DNA of 64,000 nucleotides from assembly GCA_029378245.1 (NCBI GenBank), contig JARKIF010000003.1, positions 3,348,001 through 3,412,000 of the forward strand. The letters run 5' to 3'. Of this stretch, positions 1 through 10,946 are shown one piece after another. The notes beneath the pieces were generated by a model. That model was not told where the DNA came from, searched no databases, and saw nothing but the letters and a program-made list of their open reading frames with translations. The DNA comes from Roridomyces roridus. Lineage: Eukaryota > Basidiomycota > Agaricomycetes > Agaricales > Mycenaceae. The position numbers and the translations under genes were made by a program. Position 1 is the first letter of the stretch. The number at the start of each line of letters is the position of its first letter.

Positions 1-531
1 AGGGAGATGGTCCGATTGGGACGGTCACGAATGACCTCGACTCCGAGAAGGAATGTAGTGGGGCCAAGGTCGCGAAGCTTGAACGCCTTCTTGAGGTCGT
101 CCTTGAGTTGTTGAATGCCGGTTTTGCTCTTGGACGCGATGGTTATGTCATCGACAAACACCGGCACGAGGATCCGGTCTTCACCTCGCTTCCACACCCA
201 CACACTATGCTCACACCGAACGCACTCGAAACCCAGCTCGCGCAAGGTCTTGTCCAACTTTTGGTGCCAAATCCTGGACACTTGTTTCAGTCCGTAGATG
301 GATTTCACCAGCTTCCACACCCAGCTCAAATCCTTCTGCACGAAACCTTCAGGCTGGCGCATGTAGACGTCGGTGTCGATCTCCCCATTCAAGAACGCGG
401 ACGATATGTCGACACTTTCGAGCTCAAGGTCCTCAAGGGCTGCGATGGCGATGATGGTGCGGAGAGCTGCCCATTTGGGAGTCGGTGCGAATGTATCGTC
501 GAAATCCAATCCCGGGCGTTGATGATTTCCC
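1..531 (-). pseudogene. Copia reverse transcriptase, separated C-terminal part
   Basis: Read on the minus strand from 531 to 1, this is an open RVT_2 reverse transcriptase: the FDDTFAP motif near the insertion point, a VWKLVKSIYGLKQ motif, and the catalytic FVDD (position around 150) in the context VPVFVDDITI. It continues beyond the window edge. It directly continues the frame broken at 3279: the reading is ...VVAMGNH | QRPGLDF... when the insertion is removed. It has no start codon of its own and is therefore a stranded fragment. Confidence 0.9.
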
Positions 532-3270
532 CAGCTGGTACAGTACATACTTTGCAAAAGATAGTGCTAGGTGGCAGACCATAGTTTTGCAAAAGGAAGT
601 CGCTAGTGGGTGTACAGCCGCCTGGAGCCTATATATGGTTGTGGCTAGCCGCAGATAGCGGGCGGCTAATGAACTAGTTGACCGGCTGGCACGGCACATC
701 CGGCACAGGCTATATATGCTATTGAAAATTGATTTTCAGGTATTTTCCACTGCACATATTTAAAATGTATGAGAAATAGCGAGAAACACATTGATGGCTT
801 CTCCCAGTTGTGATAACAATCCTGAAAGAGTAACCGGCACATTTGGCCCAGCGGCATGCATCAAAAAAAGATGGGGGATCAAAAAATCGAAGTTGTAGAG
901 CCGCTCGAGAGCTCAAGGAGTCGCTCACGTTGTTTTACATCAAACTGATTGACTGGCCCGCAAAATGCAAAATACTTTTTCAGAGGCAAGTCTTTGGAAA
1001 CCAACCACCAGGTTTTGAAGGCTGAGTGTGTCCCAAGGCTTCATACCAAAGGAACCATTATGTTTTCCAACCTCAGAGTGGTATCATCAACTCTGAATTC
1101 AAAAAATGTTTGACATTTCGGATGCTATTCCCGATTGGGCCACTACCCTTTCCTCCCAAAAAGGCAATTTTCGGCTTTTGCACTCCCATTGGATCTGCCT
1201 CTAGGATCCTTAACAAACTTTACTGACAACAATTCTTCTTTCAATCCTTCCACATGTTTTGGCAACAATTGTGCTACCACTTTGTGCATATACCAGCTGT
1301 AAGAGTGGAAACGGTCTGTGCATTTTTGCACCTTTGATATCATTTCCATGTAGTTTCATGCTTTTGTGATCTGTGAGCTTAGCATGTTTATGTACCACTT
1401 AGGATGCTAGATCTCAAATATCAGTCCAGATCTAAGCCATGGGAGAGTGTTATAAGTGAATGAGATAAAAGGTAGATTTAGGTACAGCTATTGATATTAG
1501 CAGTTGATAACCCGATCCTTAGCACCCCAAGACTTCAATGAGTAGTATCAATGACCTTTGAAGTCCCTTACCATAAGGTGAACAGTAGGCCAGGTGAAAG
1601 TGGAAAAAGTCATCAAATCCCATTTTCACTATATTGCTCATGCTCTTGATTTTTTCTCTGTGGTTGAAGCGAATGGGACAAGTACCCTAGAGTATAGGAA
1701 GCCAGCACAGCCAGGATCAGCTCCATACCTGCACAGAATGTAAAGTTATATGCATAGAGATTTTGTGATCATTTTGGATCATTCTGTTGATAGAAGACAA
1801 AGGGAGTGGAATCTGGGATATTTGAAGTCACCAATGAGGAAAGGGAGCTCAGGGGGTCCAGAAAATGTCCTTGATCATTAGGGTTGGTGGAGAATCCATG
1901 GAGTGTTGGTGGAGAATCCATGGAGTGTTGGTGGAGAATCCATTTGTTCAAGAGCTCCACTGGACATTTGACCAAATTCTTACCGTACAATCCTGCCAGA
2001 CCCAAACACAACCAGTGGAATCTTGCAAATACTCTTGCAAATATGGAGGGGTGGAGCAATTCTAAGATGTTCCAGCTAGTTTTTAGACTCCCAATATATG
2101 TACATGGCCCTGTAGGTGCACAACAAGGGGGATCAGCTGAAAATGATCACACTCATATCTCAGGTTTCTCCTCGTGTTCTGGCCAGTTTCTTTGCTCTAA
2201 TGGGGTCTACTGGCAAGGGAAATGTTCACTGTGGTGTTGGAACCAATGCATTAGACACAGGTATTGAGAACTGGTGCACACTTACATTTGACAGAATTGA
2301 GTTGAAATCTCTCTGGAATCAGGGGCCTTGGTTGAACCTTCTTCAGATTAGAGTTAATATGAGCCAGGATCAGACTCACAGGCTACAGATCACACATCTG
2401 GGCACCAGAATCATTCAGTACCAGGGAATCAGTGTTTGCAATCATACAGCAATTGTGCCTCTCAGTCAGTGTAAATGGGGGTTGTAAATACATGGAGTGC
2501 ATGGGAGGGAGTGCTGCAATGGTTCTATGAAGATTCAAAAGAATTGAGGCAATGATGCTAAAGGTATAAAGGCAACAAAAATGGGAGGAGGGTGCCGGGA
2601 TTTGAACTTGCAACCTTGGCAAAAGAACTAACAAGATGATCAATCTAAGACAGGTAAATAACCACTAGACTAGGGGACCAATATCAGGGAGCACTGGAGA
2701 CTCACCTCATCTACAAAGCACACCTCTTTTGCTAGCCCACCATACCTACTATGTCACCGTGCCCTAAAAAATCACCATCAAAACACCCTGAGCAATAGGC
2801 CATACATTTTGAACAATGTAATACAGGCATTTCATTTTTCTGAAGCCGGCGTTTGGAAAGTATTTTGCATTTTGTGAGCCAGCCAGGCATTTTGAGCCAG
2901 TATTGTATAGGGTGATTCTGTAGCTGCAAATCAGCTCTACAACTTTGATTTTTTGATCCCCCATCATCTCTGATCCATGCCGAGGGTGTGCAGTCAATTG
3001 ATGCAGTGGTATCAGTCATCTCCGGAGCTATTTGATGGCAATTTAAGATATTAATATCAATTACCCATTAAATGGAGCTTAACCGAGAGTTAACCTGGTT
3101 GTCCAGTATACCCGATACTGCCCCAGGATGCCGCCCTGATCCCTGTGATGGATACGGTCAGAGATAAGAGATTCAGTGCTTTTTGGGTATAGATAAAATT
3201 TACTGGTAACTTTTGCAAAACCACGGTCTGATACTTAATGTATCTTTTGCAAAAGATGTACTGTATGTAG
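532..3270. mobile_element. non-autonomous long-TIR DNA transposon (Mutator-like) inside the Copia RT
   Basis: The insertion is flanked by a perfect 9 bp duplication, TGATTTCCC, at 523-531 and 3271-3279. The two ends are inverted relatives: TACAGTACAT, then CTTTGCAAAAG or CTTTTGCAAAAG, then a shared CAGACC-RTRG-TTTTGCAAAAG block. Further in, blocks near 865-1020 and 2820-2985 are also inverted relatives (both contain gatgggggatcaaaaaatc and gcaaaatgcaaaatactt in opposite orientation), so the arms extend several hundred bases. A 9 bp duplication with long arms is the usual signature of Mutator-like elements; hAT elements make 8 bp. No transposase-like coding is present in the 1.8 kb core, so it depends on another element. 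Around 1889-1930 there is a short tandem repeat of about 21 bp (three copies of ggtggagaatccatggagtgt). Confidence 0.8.
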
Positions 3271-6161
3271 TGATTTCCCATAGCCACGACACGGCCCTTG
3301 TAGCGCTCGATAGAGCCGTCTGCATTGCGCTTGACTTTGAAAACCCATCGGCTCCCTATCACCTTCTGACCAGGGGGCACCGGCACGAGCTCGAACGTCC
3401 CGTTTTCAATGAGGGCATCAATCTCGTCGCATGCGGCTTTGTGGTACTTGTCGGCGTCGGGGCGTCGCATCGCCTCGGCGTACGTCCGTGGTTCCGTGTC
3501 ATGTGCTGAGGCTGCAAACACGAATTCGAAGGCTTCCTGAAAGGTCAGGATCTCCTCTGGTGTGTAAACATACTCGAGACCCGCGCTCAAGGCTGACTCG
3601 GCTGCATAATCAGCTTCTTCGGGCTCCAAAGGTCGATCTGGCTCCTCGTCAGGCACGTTGTAGGAGTCAAAATCGCGAGGGTTTTCGTCGAGACGAAGGA
3701 ACTGAGGTACGTCATCTTTTAAACGCTCCGCTTCGGTTCTACGATGATAAGTGCGACGTGGCTGTAGCTGGGGTGTCGCTGGTGCTGTCGTTAACGGCGA
3801 TGAGCTCGCGAACGGTGATTCAGGACGAGGAGGTGGTGTCGCTGGACGAGAAGGCGGAGGATCGGCACTGCTGTGCTCTCCCCCCTCATCCGCCGTGTCC
3901 CGTGGGACGTATACGGCGGGGATAGGCTGCGGCGGTGGCGCCGGGTCGAGGATTTTAGGGCTGTTGCCGGGGAAGTATCGTTCGTCAAAGTCTGCACGGT
4001 CGCTGATGACGAGTTTCTTCGTTTTCGGATCCCAGAAACGCCACCCCGGGTATTCCAGGTCAATGCCAATGAATATGCACTTCCTGGCGTGTGCACCAAT
4101 GCTTTTCGGGCTGCGCTTGCCTTTTTTGACGTGGACGTAAGCTGCGCATCCGAAAACACGGAAATTGGACACATTCGGTTTTCCCTTCACCCAAGAAGCC
4201 CGCGGGATGCTGTTGTCCGGGTTCGCTAGCGTAGGTGTACGATTTCGGAGTAGATTGAAATAATCCACTGCATAACCCCAGAAGGATGCGGGCAGCCCAG
4301 CCTCCGTAAGCATAGCCGTGACATGCTCGCCCATGATGCGGTTCCCTATCTCCGCGACACCATTCTGGTGAGGCTCGTCGGTTATCGTGTGTTTGCGCTG
4401 AATGCCAAATTCTTTGCAGAACCTGTCAAGCTCAGTCAACATGAATTCCCCGCCTTTGTCCTCATGCAGACACTTCAGTGGATACCCCGTCACCTTCTCG
4501 GCCATTGCCTTGAAGATTTTGAGGCACTCAAAGAAGTCACTCTTCTTCTTCAGCTTGTACGTGACCCAAACTCGACGATAGTCATCAATGAACGTTGTCC
4601 AATAGCGAAACCCTTCGGGCGTTCGTACGGGCAGTGGTCCCTTGAGGTCGACATGTACAAGCTCAAGCGGCTGCGTCGCGCGGAAAGTTGCCTTTTTTGG
4701 AATTGGTCCACGGTGCTGCTTCCCCGCAATGCACGGTTCGCAGATGGGGTCGGGGGACTCGTTCGAGGTGATTTTCATTCCTGTAACTTGCTCCCCCCGT
4801 AGCAGCAGCTTGATGAAATCCATACCAACGTGTCCAAAACGCCGATGCCAGAGGGAATGTGTCAGCGGCAAGGTCGTTGCGAGCTGAGCGTGCTCCGAGT
4901 CTGGGCATGGCAGGGGCTCGCCGTCAAGATAGCCGACGTTATGTTCGTTGACAGTTGCAGTGAATAGAGTGGCGCCGTCGCGGCAGAAGACGATCTTATC
5001 TTCACAAATGGTGACACGGAAATGTTTTTGGCGTGTGAGGTAGAGGACAGCAAGGAGGTTACTCCCAAGCTCTGGGACATGCAGCACCTTCTCGAATTCA
5101 ATCTCGCGCGCCACCTTCCCATCCACTCTAGGCCGATATCTGACATTCCCGATGCCGGCGGAATAGATAATCTTGTGGTTTGCGAGACGGATTGGAACGC
5201 AATAAGGCTGATACGTCCAGAACCATTTTCGATGGGGCGTCATATGAGAAGTGGCCCCTGTATCTGTGTTCCAGTTAGCGCTGACTTGCGCGTGCATGGG
5301 AAAAACCGATGGGAGATCAGAAGCTAAACTTGCATTGCCGGCGAATTCGGTGACAGCGGCGGCGTTCTCCGTTCTTCCTTTCCCACTCTTCTTCTGCTGC
5401 TCCTTCATCTCTGTTCGTGCCCTCTGCATTGTGCGACAATCCTTGGTGGCGTGACCCTTGCGCATGCAGAATTCGCAGTACGACTCCTCGGCGACGGGCG
5501 GCGGTGGAGGCGCCGCGGCAGCCGCTGCAAGCGCGATAGCCACTTCCGTCTCCCTCTTTCTCTGCTCGTTCCTATCGGATTCTTCAAGAATGAAGGCCTC
5601 GGTGATGGTGTCTTTGTCGAGTTGGGGTAGAAGGAATAAGGAGGATCGGAATGCCTTGAACTCGTCGGGAAGGGCGCGTACGAGAGCCATTGAGGTGAGT
5701 TCAGAGTCGAGATCTGCGAGCGTGTGTGCTTCGGGCCGTAGCTGCTGGATGAGGGTGACTGCATTGTCAACACGGCCGATGAGCTGTGTGAGCGTCTCGT
5801 CGGGGTCCTTGGTGATGGAGAAAAGGTCGTTGTATGCTGCGAACCTGGCGCCCGGTCTCTTTTGCCGATGCACTCTCTCCAGCGCCATCCACATGGACAC
5901 CGGGTTCTCCTCCATTGTCTTCACATGGACCTTCTGGGAGTTTTCCAAGGCCGCGAAGATGCACCCGGCAGCTTTGCCCGAGTCGATAAGAAATTTTCTC
6001 ATCTCCTCGGTCCCGGTGTCGGCGGGCGCTACGATGGTCCCCTTGACGATGTGCCACACACCAAGTCGCTGGAGCTCGGCACGAGCGTCCCCGACCCATG
6101 TGCTGTAATTGTGCTCGTTGAGATGAGGAAACGGGTTGCATGTAAGGTGCGTTTCCGACAT
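3271..6161 (-). CDS. Copia gag-pol polyprotein, N-terminal part (gag, protease, integrase, start of RT)
   Basis: The polyprotein starts at the ATG at 6161, just after the LTR and primer site. Visible modules in order: a gag region; a CCHC zinc knuckle (CX2CX4HX4C, starting CEFC) about 230 residues in; the aspartic protease DTGA motif about residue 300; the integrase zinc-binding HHCC region and its catalytic core with an HVD... FIDDY... HEDKGGEF... HQNGVAE pattern; a proline-rich linker; and the start of the RVT_2 reverse transcriptase, including the GSRWVFKVK motif. True coding sequence stops at the TSD (3271-3279). The frame then runs about 60 codons into the inserted element and ends at 3090, so that tail is an artefact of the insertion. 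The rest of RT is at 1-531. Confidence 0.93.
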
Positions 6162-6210
6162 GGTCGAAAAGGAATGAAGATTATATTTAATCCCGCAGAA
6201 AACTTTAGTT

Positions 6211-6226
6211 CTCGGGGCCCATAACC
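6211..6226 (-). other. Copia primer binding site, half-tRNA type
   Basis: On the minus strand this reads GGTTATGGGCCCCGAG, immediately after the CACA that ends the LTR. It matches the complement of the anticodon loop of eukaryotic initiator tRNA-Met (GGGCCCATAACC) and not the tRNA 3' end. Priming by an internally cleaved initiator tRNA half is known for Drosophila copia and yeast Ty5. Confidence 0.7.
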
Positions 6227-6388
6227 TGTGAAACGCAGGCTCTGCACTGCGGTCGAGCGTAAGTCGATAAGATTAGTCGAGACTACTTTACTTACCTGCG
6301 GTCGAGCGTAAGTCGATAAGACCCACGTGACGACCACAGGTAACTATGTAATGCGTATTTCTAGTGAGTTAATGGACTACTTTTAACA
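6227..6388 (-). repeat. Copia 5' LTR, about 162 bp
   Basis: Its minus-strand form begins TGTTAAAAGTAG and ends TTTCACA, the usual TG...CA frame, directly followed by the primer site. Inside it a 26 bp segment beginning ctgcggtcgagcg is present twice, at about 6255-6281 and 6294-6320, 40 bp apart. The outer boundary at 6388 is inferred from the TGTTA motif; the partner LTR is outside the window. Confidence 0.6.
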
Positions 6389-6468
6389 TTTACCAGTTCA
6401 GCTGCGTTTTGGACGTGCGTGTCTTGGTTACAGCGGCGCTTACGGTGTTGATCTTTGAATCATTATAG

Positions 6469-6625
6469 GTGGCCGCAATATGCTGACGAATTGTTGGAGG
6501 ATATGTACCTCCCGAGCATGCGTAGTGGTGGGGATTGGCTGACGTGGCCGTTCAAGGTGATTCGTGTCGATGAGTTGGCGACGGTGCATGAGGAACGGGA
6601 TGCATATCGTCGCAAACATCGCTGA
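6469..6625 (+). pseudogene. 3'-terminal exon of a gene beheaded by the Copia insertion
   Basis: A short coding stretch ends at a TGA at 6623-6625 and begins right after a clear acceptor (cattatag, 6461-6468). It encodes about 51 residues, starting WPQYADEL and ending AYRRKHR, with the balanced composition of a real protein C-terminus. A plausible intron (donor gtgcgt near 6415) precedes it, and only about 25 bp of further exon fit before the LTR edge at 6388. The simplest reading is a host gene on the plus strand whose upstream part was displaced when Copia inserted. I do not recognise the family. Confidence 0.4.
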
Positions 6626-6992
6626 GGGTTAGCTTTGTCTAGGGTCTTGGCGAGTGTACTTTGTATTATGTTATAGCGTGTTCAATTTGCAGGCTTTATT
6701 ATTGGTTCCCTCGGGGTCAGTTGTCTCACCAGTGAAACACAGAGGATGCAAGGGACGATGACAGTGGAAATCCAACCACCAACACCATCCAAAACACGCC
6801 GAAACAGGGCTCACATCCCCTTTCTGTGCCGGTTGTAACGCTCACAACCATCTCACGACTGTGTGTTCATTCAACTATTCCATCCATCCATTCAAGCCCT
6901 ATCCAAAGGCACGAATGCCCACTCCACCGGTACCCTAGAAACTGCCAGATTCTATTCGCCCTTTCAGTCAAGCATCGTCTTTAGATTAAAGA
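6626..6992. other. intergenic, no gene seen
   Basis: Nothing with coding character on either strand. The stretch is C/A-rich with many CATCC and CAACC triplets and contains no resolvable repeat ends. Confidence 0.5.
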
Positions 6993-7287
6993 TTAACACT
7001 CACCAATCTCAACCGAAATATGCACCAAACCCCGTGCATTCAACCTGGGAAACCACGTCGGTCCGGGCTGAAGGTTCATCGTCTCTTCGCTCAAAAAGGT
7101 TAAGCACATATCCACCCTCTCCAAATTCGGGAGATTCGCCTGGTTATAAAAGCAATTTTCACCAAATAAGATTGTCTCACGTACGAGCTCTGTGTGTGGT
7201 GATTTCGGACATTTGGCGATGATGGTTTCTGGTTCCAGATCAGGATGAGCTCCGAGCTTTGAACTACGTGGTTTACTGGATCATGTT
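6993..7287 (-). pseudogene. probable C-terminal LRR exon of the F-box gene
   Basis: The minus strand is open for about 98 codons, ending at TAA 6993-6995. It contains LPNLERVDM and, near the end, FPRLNARGLVHI. A closing phrase of this kind (leucine-rich repeat followed by a P-x-L-x-x-R-G-x-x block) is common at the C-terminus of Agaricomycete F-box proteins. It lies downstream of, and in the same orientation as, the F-box gene that stops at a good donor at 7812-7818. The two probably belong together, which would imply an unusually long intron of about 500-650 bp that could itself hold an old insertion (weak inverted similarity, GGTTTCTGGT, at 7228 and 7777). Confidence 0.4.
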
Positions 7288-7818
7288 ATGCAGGACTCTC
7301 TTAAAAAAGGGGCGGGATGTGTGCTAAATACCTAGGTCAGCAGCTTTGCCATCAAAAGTCAAATCAATCCACCATTTTTGCTGAACATCCAGGTTGCTGA
7401 GCCTCGGAATCTAGGGACATTTGTCGAGGGAAAAGAACGGGCTCAATCCAGCCCACTTGCTCTGTAATTTCATCCCCGCCTGCCCTCACGCATTCACTCC
7501 CTTGCCTTCACTGCAGTCCGTGCCGAGTCGGTTTCGGCCGCCGATATCTCCATCAAAGTTCAGCCGTTGATGAGGGCGCTGATCCGAGCGTCTCAAAGCA
7601 TGTTTCAGAGCAGAGAACTTGAAGAGCATCTTTGGGTCTGGGCAAAGTGTCAAACTGAGACCATGAACCTCAAACCATAAAACTCAACCACACATCAAAG
7701 CATCATTCTCAGCTGGGAAGCACGTTCAACGGTACTCAACCTCCGCATTGGACCAGAAACCTCACCTAAAAAGCACGGTTCTGAAACTTTTGTTTTTTTG
7801 TGATAAATAACCTCATAC

Positions 7819-9557
7819 CTGGTCTATGGCTTGGTCGAGTTCCACGAATCCCGACACCGGAATCGCTTCCTCCGGGATTTCCAGTGTGAGGAACTGGAGG
7901 ACGTTTTCTGCGGGGATTTTGGCAATGACGCGTGTGACGTATTCGAAGTGCCAGTTGCTTGAACTGGAAATCTCCAGTGAGGTTAGGCGTGCGAGGTGCG
8001 GGGCGTCGACGTGGTCGAAGATCAAGGCTGCGGATCCGGAGTCAGTAGACGAAAAAGGACAGGAAGGTAGTGTATTTACCCCCGGGCATTTTCAGTCTCA
8101 TGATTGTCTGAGACGTATGAAAAATTTTGGAGATGCTGTCCGTCCATTGGATGGCACCGAACGCCTCCATCTGAGAAAGGTCGCACGGGGACGATGGACT
8201 GAGTAGCCAGTCCTCCACAGGACTCGCATAGAAGAGATCCAACGACTTGATTCGCAACTGGGTTCCCTCGAATATCCCAGAGGGGGTCGGCCTGTGGAGG
8301 AAGAGAAAGCGAAACGCCAGACTTTCAATGGTGGGCGGTAGACAGCAGAGTAAATCCACAAGATCGACGAAATCGCGGAGCGCATTGGCCAGAGTGAGTT
8401 TGCGGAGAGCCGGCATGCCAGCGACGAGGTGCTGCGCCAGTTTGATGGGACACGTCCCCTTCACGCCGGTGAAAATGAGGTCCCGTACTGCAAATAGCGT
8501 GATGTTGGCCTCGGCAAGCGCCATGAGCGTATCGCGGTGGATCGGCATCTGCACGCATCGGATGAGCGAGATGAGCTCGAACTGCTGCGGAGAGGATATG
8601 GATTCGAGCATCCGTGCTAGCTTCATTGCAGAACTGCCCGTCGGTGCCTCATCCAGGTGGATGTCGCGAAAGAGCAGGGATTGACTGAATCTGCAGAAGG
8701 AGCGTGAGACGAGAGCCAGGGAGCGTAGACACGGCGGATAAAAGCTTGTCATCTGCCAAAGTCACCCGGTTGACATTTGGTTTGTCATGGGTCTGTCATT
8801 TGGCTGAGCCTCCTTTGTCCTCTCGGCAAACCCTTTGCTTGGGCCGCCAACGGATGCCACGAGGCTGCCTCGTGGCCTTAACATCACCCTTTTTCTTTGA
8901 AATCCGGTTACACAAGTATTTGAGCTCATCGAGCCGCGGGCAGCCGGGATGTAGGATATGTTGAATCAACCAAAGTATTCACTTTTTCTGTTTGAATGCA
9001 TGCATGTTGGCCATCCCACGAAGGAAAGATAACTGAACGGGCATTGCCTGCGGGAACATTGTGGTTGAATTGTGCTGCCGATGCCTTGCCGAGGTTCAGA
9101 TCAGCGAAAAGTCAACGAACACGACTCGAATTGAAAGAGCTATGGCGTCGGATCAGGACCCTTTGTGTGACCCAGGGCTCTGACATGGGCTGATCTACCC
9201 GGCAAGCATGGGCCGTGTACCAGCAGAACTAGCATATATGATAGACCGGAGTCCGGCAGATTAAAAGCCGTCTGATACCGGAGCTATTCTTTCAGAAATT
9301 CATGTTTTTGCAAGCCACGAGGCTGCCTTGAGGCACTTGAGCTTTGGCCCAGCAGATACTCAAACGGTGGAACAAAGAGCTCGGCTAAGTGGGGAGCCAA
9401 ATGACGGCCCCGGTAGGTGGGCAAATGACAGGACTTTTCTTCGGCCAAATGACAGGGTTTTATCCGCCGTGAGATCTGGTGGGGATGTTTCGAGAAAGTC
9501 GACGATGTGCCCGGAGAGCTCTGGTATCTGAGCCACGGTGGATGCGGCCGCGGACAT
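7819..9557 (-). pseudogene. F-box/LRR protein gene interrupted by a DNA transposon
   Basis: F-box proteins act as substrate receptors of SCF ubiquitin ligases. The gene starts at the ATG at 9557 and encodes an N-terminal F-box (VAQIPELSGHIVDFLE...). After 28 residues the frame is broken by a 742 bp element (8730-9471). It resumes at once with LRSLALVSRSF and LLFRDIHL, the second half of the F-box, then a leucine-rich repeat region with a consensus intron near 8030-8085 (donor GTAAAT, acceptor CCGCAG). Removing the element and one AGA copy joins PPD|LRSLALV in perfect frame. Coding runs to a donor at 7812-7818; the end is uncertain and may include 6993-7287. As it stands the gene cannot give a normal product unless the insert is spliced out. 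Confidence 0.8.
8730..9471. mobile_element. 742 bp non-autonomous TIR element with 3 bp TSD (CACTA/CMC-like)
   Basis: Ends are CACGGCGGATAAAA on both sides in inverted orientation, flanked by the 3 bp duplication AGA (8727-8729 and 9472-9474). Termini beginning CAC and a 3 bp duplication suit the CACTA/CMC group. Just inside each end the motif TGTCATTTGGC or close variants recurs several times (8748, 8773, 8786; 9401, 9423, 9445), as expected of subterminal transposase-binding sites. No coding capacity. The excision product would restore the F-box gene exactly. Confidence 0.82.
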
Positions 9558-9703
9558 GACGGTGAGAGAAGCGTGTACCTTAAATGTACACGAAGATGTC
9601 TTTCCTGTACTGGGGATGATGTTCCGGTCTACCCGACAAACCCATCATGCCCATGTGATAAGATCTTCTCGAACACGCGGCAACATCTTCCGGTACCGAT
9701 CGC

Positions 9704-10062
9704 TAGTGTTCACCACGGGTCACCCGCGGGTACTCGAACGACGACCCGAACCCGTACCCGCGATGAACCCGACCCGCGCGAGCGGGTACGGGTCGTGACC
9801 CGACCCGGAATTTGACGGGTTTATGGGAGGATTTTGGGGCGCGTATGCCTGGAATGCACTCTATAGCACCCTTCGAAGATGTGAGCAAGGTTCTGCGCCC
9901 TCAAGACGGCCCTAAATGACCTCTGCAGCGCGTCCCGACGCGAATTGATGGCTTGAATCTGACCCGTACGGGTCACGGGTTGTTCAACAGCGACCCGAGC
10001 CCGTACCCGGGTGACCCGTACCCGCGACCCGGACCGGGTCGTCAAACCCGTGGTGAACCCTA
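9704..10062. mobile_element. 359 bp MITE with GC-rich arms (hAT-like)
   Basis: Terminal inverted repeats TAGTGTTCACCACGGGT and TAGGGTTCACCACGGGT; each arm continues as about 80 bp of irregular repeats of the unit ACCCGT/GACCCG. Flanks carry GATCGC on both sides (9698-9703 and 10063-10068). Six bases match rather than the eight expected of hAT elements, so the superfamily is provisional. It shares architecture with 14098-14876, 29206-29843 and 54920-55473. Confidence 0.65.
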
Positions 10063-10068
10063 GATCGC

Positions 10069-10946
10069 CGATCACATCAGATATCTGTCCAGCCGACCAT
10101 GATTTGATGTATAGCTGATATTGCGTTCCGGTACACAGTTTAAATATCTCTTGAACGGTTCATCGGCAGGGTGTGCTCTTGCGGAATAAGATGGTCCTCT
10201 ATGTGAAGGCTATTCACGAAAAATATGCCGAAGGTGCTGTGGGCACTTCAAAGTTTGTATTGTGTTGATTTCTTGTGGGGATCAAATCAGATCAGGAGTT
10301 TTTGATGGGGTAACATTGGTGTGATACTTATGCCACACATCCTCAAGTACTCATGTAACAATATGAGAAATTATACAAGCAAAATTGAAGCATTGTGGAT
10401 TCAGATTTGTGGACACTGCATCACAGAGAATACACTTGATCTTTGTGTCAAAGCTCAGCACTTTGATGTCCGCCAAGTGCCGTAGGCTCAGGGCTGCCAG
10501 CGGGATGGCCACCTTTCACAGAAGGACTGTGATTCTTAGATTGGACTTACATCGGTAGTCGACTGACAAGTTGACATCGCTGCAGCCTGCGAGAATCTTC
10601 CCATGATCATTTGATTTCAGTTTGAGTGTGCATTGATGCCAATTTCCTGCCGAAATAGTCAGCAGGTCGGGATCAGGGCTTTTTTATTTTTAACGAACCC
10701 CGACGACTCCATGGCACTCAGATATGCAATATTGGCCGTGCCGCTGCGCTGGGGAACATGCCATATAAACTCTGTACAGGAGCGCGATGACGCGGGACAG
10801 GTCGACGATCACGGGTACCGGAAAGCGATGTCCCGGGACATTATGTACTTTTGCGTGAGAGAAGAAGCGTTCGGCATCGGTGCAACAGGCTGAAATTGAT
10901 CCGCAGTGGTTTTCATTTTCATATCAGTGATACCATCAGCTGCGTC
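10069..10946. other. intergenic
   Basis: No supported gene. The last 100 bp before the CX9C pseudogene align weakly with the sequence upstream of the functional copy at 13910 (shared atca-gctg block just before the start), so this is the edge of a duplication. Confidence 0.4.

Larger units (their letters stand above)
1..6388 (-). mobile_element. Ty1/Copia LTR retrotransposon, 3' end outside the window
   Basis: A single Copia element reads right to left: 5' LTR (6227-6388), primer site, gag-pol start at 6161, integrase, and reverse transcriptase running off the left edge. The order gag, protease, integrase, reverse transcriptase is the Copia order. The coding region is open apart from a 2.74 kb foreign insertion at 532-3270, and the two halves rejoin in frame once that insertion and one copy of its 9 bp duplication are removed. 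This implies a fairly recent Copia copy that was inactivated by another transposon. The 3' LTR and RNase H lie outside the window, so LTR identity cannot be used to date it. Confidence 0.93.

Noticed and set aside
108..584. Long plus-strand open frame over the Copia RT
   Set aside because: It is the shadow of the minus-strand reverse transcriptase, which carries the FVDD motif.
1889..1950. CRISPR-like short repeats (ggtggagaatccatggagtgt)
   Set aside because: Three directly abutting copies without spacers in a eukaryotic sequence; a small tandem repeat.
2116..2487. Plus-strand open frame inside the long-TIR element
   Set aside because: No splice context, no motif and composition like the surrounding AT-rich DNA; not evidence of a transposase.
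3250..3280. CACTA-type end (CACTAC) at the right border of the element in Copia
   Set aside because: The left border does not begin CACTA, and a perfect 9 bp duplication explains both borders better.
5458..6108. Ala/Ser-rich plus-strand frame over Copia gag
   Set aside because: Shadow of gag on the opposite strand; no independent support.
9700..10070. GC-rich block at first taken for a CpG-type promoter
   Set aside because: Symmetric inverted arms and flanking GATCGC show it is a MITE.
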